Of a stretch of DNA of 64,000 nt, positions 1-12,420 are shown piece after piece. A program made the position numbers and the translations under genes. The notes under the pieces were generated by a model. It saw nothing but the letters and a program-made list of their open reading frames with translations. It made no database searches and was not told the DNA's origin. Position 1 is the first letter of the stretch, and each line of letters starts with the position of its first letter. The DNA comes from Siphonodentalium dalli (lineage: Eukaryota; Mollusca; Scaphopoda; Gadilida; Siphonodentaliidae), in the NCBI GenBank assembly GCA_032622095.1, contig CP136069.1, positions 203,840,690 through 203,904,689 of the forward strand, in the 5' to 3' direction.

Positions 1-664
1 GTAGAAAACACACCAACTGTGAACACGGCGATAAAAGCATGAAACTTGGCACATATGTTCCTAATACGCTACTGCTCATTTTCGCATGTGGCGACATTTG
101 CGACAGGCTCTTCTTAGCAATGGTTGCTAGGCAACTTCCCGGCATCGGATTAATGCATATGACTGATATTATATGTGTTCTAACAAACTAAACTACGTCG
201 TATAGCATATTTATGGTGAAAATAATTGTTGTCAGTTTTGACCTGACTGAGAAATTACCATATTTCTTACTTACAAGGGGTGACAGTTGCTAGGGACACA
301 CACACAATCTAAAAATGCACATATGACTGATATTATGGTAGCTTTAACAAACTAAACTACACCTAATAGCACTTTTATGTTGAAAACAATTAGAATAGTT
401 GTTGTTAGTGTTGAGCTGGCTGAAAAAAATACCATATAATTCTTACCTATATGAGTGGTAACTGTTGCCAGGGTCATACCCGAAATACAAAAATGCACAT
501 ATGACTGATATTATGGTAGTATTAACGTTTTTATGGTGAAAACAATTATAAATGTTGTTAGTGTGAGCCTAACCAGAATATGGGTAAAATTATCCGTTAT
601 GCTCCATTAGTTTAGATATCGGAAATTCAAAGTGAGAGTTGAAAAGTTGTTGCTTATATTTAAT

Positions 665-2225
665 ATGAGGCATGGCCATAATAGTTATATAAGCCATAGA
701 CCCACACAGCTAGTTATATAATGTAAGTCACGGACCCACTCTACTATATATGAAGAACATAGCTAGGGTCAGCCACCAATATGTTAGCCATGGGCCTAGC
801 CTACAATAGTTAGGTTAGGAACCCAGGCACATATATAGTCACAGGACCCATGTCCATACATATAGACGACGGACGTAGGATATGTATATTCCATGAACCA
901 GACCGCTTCATATAAGCATACATGTATGGTATCTATGATCATGACCATGACACTGTTACATGGTGCAAATACCCAAGTGCCCACAGATAGACCATGTACT
1001 AAGATACCATAGACCAAGTCCGATGCACAATACATTAGTGCACCATGGATTCAGGACCCTATATATGGTATGAACATATGAGACAGTTTTTGTGACAGAC
1101 CAACCTATATATAGATATTGGACCGATGCCACATATACGAAAGTTAAGGATGGGGGCCCTTATAAATAACCCATACACATATGGCACTGTAGGTTGGCCA
1201 TGGACACATACCCATACGTGTAGGCCATGGACCAAGGCCGATAAATGTATGCCATATTGCATTGTACCCAGGCATAAGCAGGTGTCTGTCTATATGTAGG
1301 ATATGGACCCACCCCTTATACGTGATATATCTACACCAAAGACCCAGGCAAGTTTAAATAGTGCTAATACACAGATGACTATAATGATGTATGCAGTGGA
1401 TACAGGTGCCTACATGTAGGACATGGACACAGGTCCCTAAATAAAAGCTACGGCACCGGCGTTATTAATCGTTTCATAGATTCACATATATGCTAGTAGG
1501 CAATGGACTGATCCACATATATAGGAGACACATGGACCCCATGCCTACGGGTAAGTCATGGACCAAAATTCATGCGCATGGATCCACATCTCTATATGAA
1601 TACCATATATATACGTCCGTTTTCAGCCATTCGACCAACGCCTTATAGGATGGAGGTCCCTATCGATTGGCCGTGTGCACCACCATACTGTAGCTTGGCT
1701 ATGGACCCAGGCTCATATAGGTAGGAAATTGAGACGGGCCACTATGGACAGCCCATGTATCCAGGCTGATTTAGTTATGACCTTATTACCAGACATTTAT
1801 ATGTAAGACATGAACCCATCCCATGAATGTACATGTTACATGACTATCTAGGTTATAACCACAGCCACGCATACGCCATGGACCCATATGAACACCACAT
1901 GTAGTGCAAATACACAGGTGTCTATAGTTATGAACGCATGACATGTACCCAGGTCTATACGGCAAATCAATAGAACCAACCCTAAATAGTATATCATCGG
2001 TCCAGGTCCCTTTCTATGACATGGACACAGTAGTTAAGACACGTCATTGGATGCTGTTCCTTAGTAACTATGGGTTGGTAACAGGCCCATGGCGGCCCAT
2101 GTAAATGGGTATTGGTCACCGGTTCCAAAGGGTAGTTCATGGTATCTCAATCTGAAATATATAGGCCACGCTCATGTACGAGCTCCTATAGACTTGTGAA
2201 TGACTCATGACCATGTATTGACATA
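665..2225. repeat. Highly degenerate minisatellite
   Basis: The core phrase 'catggacccaggc' followed by 'atatatag' recurs irregularly every 30-60 bp with heavy divergence, for example near 840, 1203, 1424, 1697, 1880 and 1960. It fills the centre of the inverted-repeat element. Short ORFs here are by-products of the repeat. I see no gene. Confidence 0.55.
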
Positions 2226-2364
2226 TATGTAGTTGTGGCATGGATAGGAAGGAAACACAGTTAGTTCATACCGTATAGCAACTGATATGCGGATGTTACC
2301 ACACCGTGATAGAGTGTTCTGCATGGATGCCATTGTCAAATGTAGTGCGAATGTCCGATTCCAT

Positions 2365-2388
2365 GGGGGGGGGGGGGGGGGGGGGGGG
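2365..2388 (+). repeat. Poly-G tract (24 G)
   Basis: An uninterrupted run of 24 G. It is one of several long homopurine G runs in the window (also 4072-4087, 43746-43759, 44585-44616 and 59425-59437, plus a C run at 33928-33940). Confidence 0.95.
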
Positions 2389-3440
2389 TTCAAGTGGTAT
2401 CGACATAAATGTGGGTCAATATTTTTACATGTCTCATTAAAATGTATTCCAACAATCGATTGATGGAAGAAACAATAATAAACTCCACACAGGTATGTGA
2501 TTCTGATAAAACTAACTGAATAGTCTGTCAGTTTAAAGAAGATTTGTCAATGGTAGGTGGTTACCTAGCAACAATGAAACCTCAATACCAATTTGCCACA
2601 CGAGAATCACACGAGAATGCATCAATACACAACACAACAACCTTTAGTTGTGCATTATTGTCAATATAAGCATAATATGGCATATTATGAAACAATTATA
2701 TCATGCAAATTTCCCGAAACTCATGCCATATTATGGAACTGTTATATCAGTTAAATTACCAGAAACTCATACATATGGTATGTTTTCAAAGGTGGGTATG
2801 TCCATAGCAACCATTACATCCCCGTTAGGTAACGAATGCGGCAACTTTACTGCCATGTTCACACTAACAAGAATTATAATAGTTGTTTTCAATATAAAAA
2901 TGTTACACGACGTAGTTTAGTTTGTTAAAACTACCATAATATCAGTCATGTGTGCATTTTTTTATGTCTGGTATGTCCCTAGCAACCGTTACCAGAAATA
3001 TATAGTAATTTTTAAAGTCGAACCCACACTAACAATAACTATTACAATTGTTTCACCATAAAATGATAATGACGTAGTTTATATTAGTTTGTCAAAACTA
3101 CCATAATATCAGTCAGCTCGGAATTTTTCAATTTCGGGTATGTCCCTAGCAACCGTTACCACCCCACCCTGTAAGAAATAATTATGGTAATTTTCCAGCC
3201 AGATCCACTCGAACAACAACTAATATTATTTTCACCATAAAAATGCTGCATGCTGTAGGTTAGATTGTTAAAACTGCCATAATATCAGTCATATTTGTAT
3301 TTCTTCAATGTGGGATAGTTGCCTAGCATGTCTACACATCTGAAAATGATTAATAGTGTATAAGGAACCTATGTGCCAAGTTTCATAGTGTTATCACCAT
3401 TTGCACAATTGTTACGTCAAACGCAAGGACTATTATGTGG

Positions 3441-4422
3441 TATTTTTGCCTTTCAGACACTTAAAGCCATGGCGTACGTTTTAGGGGGTAGTGTTATGTT
3501 TCCGGCTATAACATCTTAAGGATGGTGATGGTTCTATATATCTCATCACTTTCCTGTTCTGAACTAACCACTGTTCTAGTATAATGTTTCATATTTTAGC
3601 TCATTGTCGTCTGAATATCTTTACTCGCCCTCTTTTGTTTGGAAAATTTTGAATCACAATGCGATTTATATGCTCTCTTCGCCAATAAATGTCATCACAA
3701 TTATGGAATATCGACTGTTAGTAAGCTCTAACATCAATTACACATATCTATCGACACCTGCTCCATGATGGACGGGAATGTGTGAAGATTGAGTCCATAA
3801 ATTAGCCTACATATGACTGCATTCGCATATGGTCTAATGGAATTTCGTCAGAATTTACACCATTACGAAAAATCATGATATCTCAAAAAGCTCAACTCGG
3901 ATTCTAGGGGACTTTTGCCAAGTTGTTCATAAACATGTTCTTATTAATCCCTGAAAAATTCAGCTTTCCCGGATTTTTTGCACTAGTGAAACCTAATGTG
4001 CCTGGACTAACATGTGAAATTGGGGTATTGTCCAGGATATTTGAGCCATTGGTTGGAGATTTTGCAACCTTGGGGGGGGGGGGGGGGACACAATTTAGCC
4101 GCTTTTAGGCATGCGACTTTTACCAACTCATGATAAATGTTAACATGAAAGAAGATCACACATGTTATAAAATAAACAATCAATTGAGGCATAATTAACT
4201 TTGAATGAAGGGGATGAGAAAATGAACATATACCACAACAATAAAATAGCCTGGTTTACAAATATTAAAGGTCCATTTAATGTTCGAATCCCAGATGACA
4301 TTATATACATAATATTCTATAGTATATACCTTCTGAAAGAGGAAGGTCCAAAACATTGTATTATCAACTTATCTGGTAAAATAATCTGAGCATGTTGTGC
4401 TCTGTTTTTAATTTCAATCTGG
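3441..4422. other. Gene-free stretch with a poly-G tract
   Basis: Apart from a run of 16 G at 4072-4087, no coding, RNA or transposon structure is recognisable here. Confidence 0.6.
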
Positions 4423-4672
4423 TCTATTATTATCAATGGAAGGGGAATAACTCTATAGTGCCAGTCTATTATTCTCAATGGAAGGGGAATAACTCTATAG
4501 TGCCAGCCTATTATTCTCAATGGAAGGGGAATAACTCTATAGTGCCAGTCTATTATTCTCAATGGAAGGGGAATAACTCTATAGTGATAGTCTATTGTTC
4601 TCAATGGAAGGGGAATAACTCTATAGTGCCAGTCTATTATTCTCAATGGAAGGGGAATAACTTTATCTCTTA
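4423..4672. repeat. 42-bp minisatellite, 6 copies
   Basis: Six nearly identical 42-bp units contain 'caatggaaggggaataactc'. Because 42 is divisible by 3, both strands stay open and give artificial 14-residue peptide repeats. Nothing else supports coding. Confidence 0.92.
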
Positions 4673-5322
4673 GTTGTAAATATGATGCATTCTTCGGTAA
4701 ATAACAGGCAAAGTCTTGTGTGAATCTGAGAACCTTGGTGGACACTCCTTGGCCACAGCTGTTCCGTATTCTGGTGGAATATATATATTTTTGGTTCCTC
4801 TTCCAAATGGTAAAAAGTTGGGAATATGTTGTATATAATGTGATCTGGCCATTCGAAAATTAAGTGGGTCTTGAAGGTTGAAAAAATGTGGATGCAGGCT
4901 TGGAGGGAAAAAATAAAAATAAAATTATGCATCACCATGACAACAATTGCCAAAAAGGAATTATTTAAAAAGAAACAGAACAAATAACAAAATATCATTT
5001 TATTCTTCTCTCGGAAAAGAATTATAGCAAAATTCAAACAGTTGTATACGACTATGTATATAGAGCTCACAACACAATTGTGCTATATGAGAGGCTACCA
5101 CGCCCCTTTTTCTTATGCCAGATTTTGGGTGTGTTGGAGCCGTATGGCGAATTCTGTATTATCGTACGCCGGATTCCAACTGCCATAACTGAATCCCAGG
5201 GAAATTCAACAATTCAGTCATATTACTTCATATTCTTCACAATCTGGAGCTTTCCAAATCGTGTAAATACATACATTGTATATATATTAATCGTGTAAAT
5301 ACATACATTGTTTATATATTAA
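4673..5322. other. Gene-free stretch
   Basis: AT-rich sequence with only short ORFs lacking recognisable domains. A 27-bp direct duplication ('atcgtgtaaatacatacattg' style) lies at about 5262-5318. Confidence 0.5.
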
Positions 5323-5380
5323 TTAACACTTCCATGTCTGGAGCTTCTAGAAATTTTTGCGAAAATCCCATATACCCTGT

Positions 5381-5449
5381 GCCAATGCATTCTCTTATAT
5401 ATGCGAGTCGACCATAGGTCGCCTCGCATATATAAGAGAATGCATTGGC
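5381..5449. repeat. 69-bp hairpin cassette
   Basis: Near-perfect palindrome: 27-bp arms (GCCAATGCATTCTCTTATAT continuing to GCGAG) around a 15-bp loop GTCGACCATAGGTCG-type centre. Near-identical copies were located at 10454, 10602, 15866, 16157, 24562, 28469, 28609, 29130, 29332, 30142, 47870, 48019 and 58769, always inside a MITE. Confidence 0.95.
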
Positions 5450-5552
5450 CTAACAATTTTTTTTTACAATTTTTTACAATTTTAATAATTTATTCTTATA
5501 TTCTTTAACAGACTTATTTTGTAGGTTTAGGGCCGATGAGATCGGCCCCTGG

Positions 5553-6463
5553 TAGTGTTGAAACGATTAGTGAATTTCAGAGTCGACTAGTCGAGACCCA
5601 AAAGTCGCGTTGCGTTGACTAGTCCGTACCCAATATCAAAACTTTCAAACATAACATGGTACGGAAAATTCATCGTACATGGCGTACACTGATGACTGAT
5701 GCAATGACGGGCTATTGTGTAGCGCATTTCCCTGCATAGACACCAATTTATTTGGGAAATAATACTGTAAACATCTTGATATTTATCCAACACACTGAAT
5801 GTAATTATTAATTAGACATGTGGTGGATAATGATTAGAAACTCGATCATTTATACAGGTTTTAAATTTAGGCCTAATATCAGCGTTCGAGATTTCGTTTA
5901 GTCACGTGATCACCAATAAACCGGTGCCGAGCGGTGTCACTATAAAATGTTAATGTTCCGACTAAATACGCCTTATATAACAGGCTATGTTGTAGAATAC
6001 GATAGCCAGTAAACTGTTCTTAATGTCAGTATCATTTATATACGGTAGCAACAATGACGTCACCTTAAGCGACCTTCAATTGATCAATTGAAATATACAC
6101 AGTGTCTAGATCAAAGCGGTCTCCGACAAACGATAAAGCCGCGTCAATCAATGCCATCATGTCGAAGTGATGTCTTTGACCTCAAACGACGAGTGAGACA
6201 TTGTGTTGTCAATTTCATTCTTTTAATTAATAGACGGGTCACCGTGTGTCTATACTAGTAACACTGTAAATTCTGGGTGCCACCAAACGTTATACTTACC
6301 GTAACTTACGCGCAGTTAACACCGTTTATGTCGGAATCGATCTTGAAAACGTGATACATGGAACTAATACACTATGTTCCGACTAGTCGATGGCAAAATT
6401 CAGAGTCGACGTTCTGACATTTCAGCGTCGTCTACGACTAGTCGATTAATCGTTTCAACCCTA
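5553..6463. mobile_element. hAT-like non-autonomous element
   Basis: It is flanked by an exact 8-bp duplication GCCCCTGG (5545-5552 and 6464-6471), typical of hAT. Termini are TAGTGTTGAAACGATTA on the left and, read inward on the opposite strand, TAGGGTTGAAACGATTA on the right. The 911-bp interior has no recognised transposase. A relative lies at 23675-24421. Confidence 0.85.
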
Positions 6464-6482
6464 GCCCCTGGCACTCAAAGGG

Positions 6483-6660
6483 TTAAAGCCCACCGCTCGC
6501 TTCCGGTCAACTTTGCCTCAAAATTAAGGAATCTTCCTGCGGGGTGAAATACAGTTAATCTACTAGAGTAATAATATAAAATAGACCAATAAGGAAATAC
6601 ATCAATTCAATTATAGAAATATATTTGAGAATTTATTATGACAATTAAGCACCAATTATT
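6483..6660. repeat. Repeat shared with 13683-13907
   Basis: Starts 'ttaaagcccacc.ctcgcttcc' and ends 'acaattaagcacc'. A close copy occurs at 13683-13907, again directly followed by a 'CCATGACTGGAGC' MITE, so both loci are copies of one larger composite repeat. Confidence 0.75.
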
Positions 6661-7016
6661 TAACCCTACCATGACTGGAGCTTCCTAAAATTTTGAAAAA
6701 CCCTGTGCCAATGCATTCTCTTAGAAATGATAGTCTCCCATAGGGAGCATCGCATATATAAGAGAATACATTGGCCTAACAACATTTACCTTGACCTTGT
6801 AAGCCACTGCATTCTCTATATATATGTGAGGCTCCCTGGGATACATCGCATATATAAGAGATTACATTGGCCTAACAACATTTACCTTGACCTTGTAAGC
6901 CACTGCATTCTCTATATATATGTGAGGCTCCCTGGGATACTCGCATATATCAGAGATTACACTTGCAGATGATTTTTAATGCTGCACCAACGCAGCTCCC
7001 GTCATGAAAGAGTTAA
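6660..7016. mobile_element. TTAA-flanked MITE, 'CCATGACTGGAGC' family
   Basis: TTAACCCTACCATGACTGG on the left and CCCGTCATGAAAGAGTTAA on the right form the inverted ends, with a TTAA target at each side. The interior has diverged hairpin-cassette copies plus a 75-bp direct duplication at about 6767-6935. Confidence 0.75.
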
Positions 7017-7239
7017 GATCACCAAAGTAACATACACCACACGCCAGGGTATGGTAACCAGTTTGGGCTTCTATTTCCTCCGCCACTATTAGATAGTGGT
7101 CTCGCCAAATGATGAACGCGCTCAGTGAAGCAAACTAAAATATTGGAGAGAAACATATCCCCGTTATTGGTATATAAATTATTGGTAAACAAGTTTGTTT
7201 TTTCTCCCTAAATAATTCATATACCGGTATTCCTTATCG

Positions 7240-7503
7240 TTAGATTCTTTCATGACGGGAGTTGCGCTGGTGCAGCATTAAAGATCTTGTTCCACTGCAT
7301 TCTCTTATATATGCGAGTCTCCCACAGGAAGCGTCGCATATATAAGAGAATGCACTGGCATACAAGGTCAAGGTAAATATTGTTAGGCCAATGTATTCTC
7401 TTACATATGCGAGGCTCCCAATGGGAGACTGGCATATATAAGAGAATGCATTGGCACAGGGTTTTTGCAAAATTTCAGGAAGCTCCAGTCATGGAAGGGT
7501 TAA
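7240..7503. mobile_element. TTAA-type MITE, 'CCATGACTGGAGC' family
   Basis: Runs in the opposite orientation to the preceding copy, from TTAGATTCTTTCATGACGGG to CCAGTCATGGAAGGGTTAA. It holds two diverged hairpin cassettes. ORFs across it are palindrome by-products. Confidence 0.75.
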
Positions 7504-8684
7504 GTCAGATTCATGATTTCAAGGGGTAGGGGGGTGGTAACCTCATATAAATACAATTCACATAATACAAGAGATACAACTCTTTATATATATAAAACAT
7601 CTAGGCTTCTACCCTTAGACCAGCCTTTAGATACCACATCAAACAGAGAATTAACTTGTACCCATTCACTGAATACACGCCAGATCTATTCTTGTTGACG
7701 TAGTTGCCAAGAAAGATGACGTCAATGATCTGCTTCAGGTGATGCCCCGATCATTACTGGTTCTTTAGTTTGAATTATGTTGCATTCTGGGAGCCAAAAT
7801 GGGGGAAATCTTTCTGATTTTAGCTTTTTTTTATTTATCTATGGGCATCTTCTGAGACACAGATGTTTCAAATGATAATGAATTATAGTATAAATATTAA
7901 TCATATTTTAAGGCAGAGATTGTTATTTAAACCGTATCAAGTCACTATAAAAATAATAATCGGTGACTCAAACATTAAGTGGGCCTTTAAGATGCGCATT
8001 GTGTTTTGTCTATATAATACAGAAGTTTATATTGACAATCTTCTAACTTCGATGTCAGGCATAACAAACTATAAATTCTCTCTCCGAGGCGAGAAAATAT
8101 TATCCAGTAGTCAGACAGCTATGTTCTATTTCTAAAGATTGTCCGTGCAACATAACATCAATTTTTATTAGTTATCAATGAGACACGAAATGTGCCACAC
8201 TAAAGTCAACATTAAATATGGCCATACTCGTGCATTACAATTCACACTTCAGCCGTATTTATCAACATTCAACAGACACTGGTTGTTCTACCATTAGACA
8301 TGATCTCCCGCCACAGTATAGTATGGTATAGTCTGTTATTATATACAATGTAGTTTAATTCAGAGGGTCATAGTCATACTGTCTTTTGATTGGATGAAGC
8401 TGGATCACGTGTCAGAGCGTAGTTTTGCCCATTACCCAGCTGCTGATTACACAATGCCTAAATGCACAAAGACAAAATCTGGTGAAATGCCAAAATTTTG
8501 CAAACTATCGCCTATAGTCTTCAAACTATATATCCGCCTGCTGATAACACAGCTGGCACGAGACAAGAATTGTGTCATCTGTAATAAATCATATATTGAC
8601 TGCCTTGAGATGGAATAGCGAGATCTTCCACCCCAAAGCAGGCAATATGCATTTTATTATATATGACACAATTCTCGTCTTGAT
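7504..8684. other. Gene-free stretch
   Basis: AT-rich sequence. ORFs at 7863-8135 (90 codons) and 8394-8618 (74 codons) show no recognisable domain, signal peptide or splice context. Nothing else was supported. Confidence 0.5.
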
Positions 8685-9629
8685 TAGGGCTTCATGTTTT
8701 TTTGGTATTTAGTCATACCGCGGTTTTATTTTTATTACCGTGTAGTCGGTATTGGTTTATTTGAATAGTCGGTATATCGCGGCACACTATGTTTTCTTCT
8801 TTTAGTCGGTTTTACCACAGCAAGCGTAAAAAAATCATATATTCTGTGGCAATAACGCGTGCTTGTAAGTAATAAACGATAACAAGAATCGGCAAGACGA
8901 AACGAGAAACAGCGATACGTGAAGATAACCAGCCAGGCAAGACGCCCCGAGCATAAATGCAGAAAGTGCGAAAAACAATTATAACAAAGGCAGTGTCAAC
9001 GCGCTGTATGCTGATGGATGTGTGTTTATAGTCGTCTCAAATGCAGCTCAAATTAGTGTACACAAAACATGATCGCCATCCATACAATTATGAAATGCAA
9101 ACTATTCAACGCTGTCCGAATTCGCGCAAACATATCTCTGTATATATATGTGCCAGAATCTGCGGATCGCTTATTCAGCAAGCTGGGATAAATTATTTAA
9201 CGGAATCGTTCTTGTCTGAAGCCAGAAAATGTTGATATGTAGTCGTTTCTCGCGGAAAATATGTAGACTCATTGGACAATAGTGGTGTACTTTGTTCGGA
9301 TAACCATGTCAGTTCAATGTTGTTATTTTCAAGCGTTGAATATGTTTTGCTATGAAATAAAAATCGTGAATTAAATGCTTGTTATTTTCCGCGTGAGCAA
9401 CGTCATTAGGACCCCACACAATGCTGAGCTCACAAGCGACATACATTGTGTTGTCCTATTTCCGTGTGACACTGCATTCACACGTGAATATTGGATTGCG
9501 TACTGCATGTTCCAATGGATCTTGACTAGTAAAATGCTTGTACATTATTCTTGATGGTATTTAGTAATACCGTGGTATTTCATTTAATATCGTAGTCGTT
9601 ATTGTGAAGGTGGATACCGTGAAGCCCTA
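8685..9629 (+). mobile_element. Decayed hAT transposon
   Basis: Inverted ends TAGGGCTTCA lie at 8685 and, inverted, at 9629. The flanks suggest a worn 8-bp duplication (GTCTTGAT versus ACCTCGAT, 5 of 8 matching). Subterminal 'ggtattta.taccg' motifs recur at both ends. The interior includes a broken C-terminal hAT dimerisation domain at 9150-9266, which ties the ends to the superfamily. Confidence 0.75.
9150..9266 (+). pseudogene. hAT transposase C-terminal (hATC) remnant
   Basis: In one frame the conceptual translation has the hATC signature order: a VPESADRLFSKLG block, then an RNR block, then LKPENVDM, then FLAENM. It is interrupted by in-frame stops at codons 14, 17 and 31 of 39. hATC is the dimerisation domain conserved in hAT transposases. 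The stops show the copy is dead. No catalytic region was recognised upstream. Confidence 0.7.
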
Positions 9630-9821
9630 ACCTCGATTGGTGTATACTATTGCCTGTAAAATTGATGTTATTTTGCATGAACTCACTTCAATTGCCATAA
9701 GTCCCTTCAAACCTTGGTGCTTGAAAATAATATGTTGATTTCAAATGTGACAGATTCTTAGAAATGAGTATATATTTTCAGTTCAAATATGGCAGATACA
9801 ACAATAATATATATGAATTAA

Positions 9822-10083
9822 ACCTTTCTATACTAAAGCATCATTCATGAGTAGTTATCCCATAGGAAATGTTCGCATAATAAGTTTAACCCTTTCTATA
9901 CTAAAGCATCACTGATGATCGAGTAGTTATCCCATAGGAAATGTTCAGATAATTTCAACAGACTTTTATTTATCTGTCGTCTGCTTTTACCACCTTAACA
10001 TCCCTCCAAATTAATATAATAGACCATTCCGATGTACACTTTTTAACTGACTTGGAGAATCCATTTAGTATAGAACGGGTTAA
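9822..10083. mobile_element. TTAA-flanked MITE, 'CTATACTAAA' family
   Basis: The intact copy is 9886-10083: TTAACCCTTTCTATACTAAA on the left and TTTAGTATAGAACGGGTTAA on the right, with TTAA at both sides. A partial copy of the left end (9822-9885) lies directly before it. Relatives occur at 15629 and 58610-59283. Confidence 0.8.
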
Positions 10084-10094
10084 GAATCATAAAT

Positions 10095-10275
10095 GAAGCT
10101 AATATATTATCTCATACATCAATCAGTATAGCTGCTGGGGTCCGTGTCATAACGAAGCTAATATATTATCTCAAACACATCAATCAGTATAGCTGCTGGG
10201 GTCGTTGTCGTAACGAAGCTAATATTATATCTCAAATACATCAATCAGTATAGCTGATGGGGTCGTTGTTGTAAC
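10095..10275. repeat. About 60-bp tandem repeat, 3 copies
   Basis: Three units contain 'catcaatcagtatagctg' followed by 'tggggtcgttgt'. No coding content. Confidence 0.85.
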
Positions 10276-10423
10276 ATTTTATACATAAAAGCACATCTGT
10301 CTCGCATGTCATGTGACAGGGGTAATTGTCGCAGTGTTTCTACATAAATACTTTTATAATTTTTTTAAGTTCAGTTTCCTTCACTCATCGATCAAACAAC
10401 CATGGAGTTCTTTAGGTCTATGT

Positions 10424-10822
10424 TTAACCCTTTACCCAACAGAAGGGCCCTGTGCCAATGCATTCTCTTATATATGCGAGTCGACCATAGGTCGCCTCGC
10501 ATATATAAGAGAATGCATTGGCTTAACACATTAAAAATTATAAAATTGTTAAAGAATGTAAGAAAAAATGGTAAAAAGTGTTAAAAACAGATTTTTTTTA
10601 GGCCAATGCATTCTCTTATATATGCGAGGCGACCTATGGTCGACTCGCATATATAAGAGAATGCATTGGCACAGGGCTAATTGTAACTATCACAATGTGG
10701 TCAAGGAGCCGGTTCCAATGATATCCATATTTGTATGGTTCTATTGAGACAGACCGAAGATATTTTAGGCTGTTGAAGCTTTATTTGGCCGGTTCTGGCC
10801 GGTTTGTTGGGTAAAGGGTTAA
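10424..10822. mobile_element. TTAA-flanked MITE, 'ACCCAACA' family, full length
   Basis: TTAACCCTTTACCCAACA on the left and TGTTGGGTAAAGGGTTAA on the right are exact inverted ends. TTAA is the piggyBac-type target. Two hairpin cassettes (10454-10522 and 10602-10670) lie inside in opposite orientation. The unique right portion reads 'caatgtggtcaaggagccgg'. Other copies: 28439-28831, 28977-29430, 47839-48240 and 58739-59191. Confidence 0.9.
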
Positions 10823-11262
10823 TACTAAGATTGATATGTGACCAATGATTACAATTTTATCGCAGTTTTGTCTTTGTGATAAAAGAAATTTATGCCGATA
10901 TCAGAAGAAAATACTTCCAAATTGAAGCAGATGACAATTATTTCGGGCAACATTTCAATCTCATGCCGACTGAGATTGTTGTGCATTTCTGTATAAAATG
11001 TTATGACCCCATCAGTATCAGTATATAAGCAAGCACAGACTCCGATACATGAGACGAGAACTGTGACATATATAATGGCTATGTGGATGATAAATGAACA
11101 CTAAAGTGGCACACAGAGTATGAGACAAAATCCTCATTATCGACTGAATGTATTTCTAAGGCCAAAGAAAATTAAATCTGGTTCGGGCCAGAAAATATTA
11201 GGGTCAGTAGTAAGGCTTAAACATTTATGTTATTAATTTCGCCATTTTCTTATCAGGCCTGA
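10823..11262. other. Gene-free stretch
   Basis: No coding or repeat structure recognised. Confidence 0.5.
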
Positions 11263-11600
11263 TAATATGTGCCACACATTTGCAGAATGAGGTCCCCAGA
11301 GGGGAATTTAATGATGCTACCCCACAAAGTGGGCTATCATAAGTAAAGTCACCCTCTGTGAACCTCATTCTGCTTAGGCGTCATATTCTCTGGAATTTAT
11401 CTTTATTATCAAATTAATAAAAAAAAAAATGTTTAGTTTCTCTATATCCCCAAATTGGGAGACAACACAATGCATATTTGAGGTGCCCAATGGGTGCACA
11501 TCACCATCTGGGAACTTAGTCCGGATCTCCCATATCAGATGAGGCCATGCAGAATGACGTCTCCAAAGTATGAATTTGGTGATGCTAGCCCACTGTGCAG
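11263..11600. mobile_element. Foldback element, 'GCAGAATGAGGTC' family (decayed)
   Basis: Two inverted blocks are built on 'gcagaatgaggtccccagag' and its complement 'cctcattctgc', joined by a spacer. This family recurs at 19555, 30718, 39840, 40738, 44994, 48240, 53267, 56475 and 57912. Confidence 0.75.
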
Positions 11601-11671
11601 GCATTATGTAGGCAATAGAGGTAGTGAGCAGTGTGTATATAGCTATAACAGCTAGATATAATTATTAGAGC

Positions 11672-11888
11672 TACAGTAATGCTCTAAGTAATCAACTCCT
11701 TAACCACTGCAGAATTATGGATAATTTTTCAGGATTTAGTCGGAAATATGGCTTGTTGCCATTCATCGGAAAGCTCTCCCTGAGAGCTTTCCGATGGATG
11801 GCAACAAGCCATATTTCCAACTAAATCCTGAAAAATTACCCATAATTATGCTGTGGTTAAGGGGTTGATTACTTAGGGCATTACTGTA
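11672..11888. mobile_element. Long perfect-type hairpin MITE
   Basis: Arms of about 105 bp run from TACAGTAATGC to its complement GCATTACTGTA and fold around a 5-bp centre (CCCTG). A shorter copy with an internal deletion lies at 55592-55780. Confidence 0.9.
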
Positions 11889-12420
11889 AGTGGCATTTAC
11901 CAGAGCTGTTCAGCCAAATACATTAATTGCAGAGTGACAGTTATATCCACCGAGAACAGTTTATATTTGGATCATATTGTTATAACAGTTTATATTTGGA
12001 TCATATTGTTATACAACAAACTTTACAACATGCTAACGAAATCAAATGTCTAATCCTTCAAAAAAAAATATAATCTAAAAAAAAATGGATTTCTATTAAA
12101 TATTCAACATTTATTTTCAAAAATAAAAAATAATAAAATATTTACTATTTTATAATAATACTTATTGATATGCAATATACAGGAATAGCAATTAGCAGCA
12201 ATACAATTTAAATAAACAACCAGTTGCACAGATACAACATTTGTATATGCAATTATATGGAACACAGAAATACAACCTTTTCACTCATATATTTATGTAT
12301 TTTCACATTAAAATAAATGTTATTTCAGCATAAATTTTGACAGAAAAGAACAATTTTCTTTAGAAATTGAGCATTTTTTCATTAATTTGTCCGTGTCTGC
12401 CCATTAAAACATTATGCTGA
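11889..12420. other. Gene-free AT-rich stretch
   Basis: Very AT-rich, with a short direct duplication of 'gttataacagtttatatttg' type near 11965-12010. No gene recognised. Confidence 0.5.

Larger units (their letters stand above)
1..3440. mobile_element. Large inverted-repeat (foldback-like) element
   Basis: Arms at about 1-660 and 2800-3440 are inverted copies. Each arm holds three divergent subrepeats of roughly 150-200 bp recognisable by 'taacaaactaaactac' (left) and its complement (right). The outer ends also pair: 'gaaacttggcacatatgttcc' style sequence at 40-60 matches the complement near 3362-3390. The left terminus may lie just outside the window. No transposase was recognised between the arms, so it looks non-autonomous. 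Confidence 0.6.
5323..6486. mobile_element. Chimeric TTAA-flanked MITE carrying the hairpin cassette and a nested hAT-like element
   Basis: The left end is TTAACACTTCCATG...GGAGCTTC, resembling the 'CCATGACTGGAGC' MITE family. The right end is GGCACTCAAAGGGTTAA, matching the 'CAGTGCC' family seen intact at 30091-30499. The 69-bp hairpin cassette is at 5381-5449. A hAT-like element occupies 5553-6463. The mismatched ends suggest recombination between two MITE families. Confidence 0.65.

Noticed and set aside
4317-4745. 142-codon minus-strand and 93-codon plus-strand repeat ORFs
   Set aside because: Product of a 42-bp minisatellite whose length is a multiple of three. Both strands are open and there is no splice or start context.
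10313-10584. ORFs reading '[11 protein letters not shown]' / 'QCILLYMR' on both strands, recurring across the window
   Set aside because: They are translations of the 69-bp hairpin cassette and its diverged relatives, which stay open on both strands because of the palindrome.
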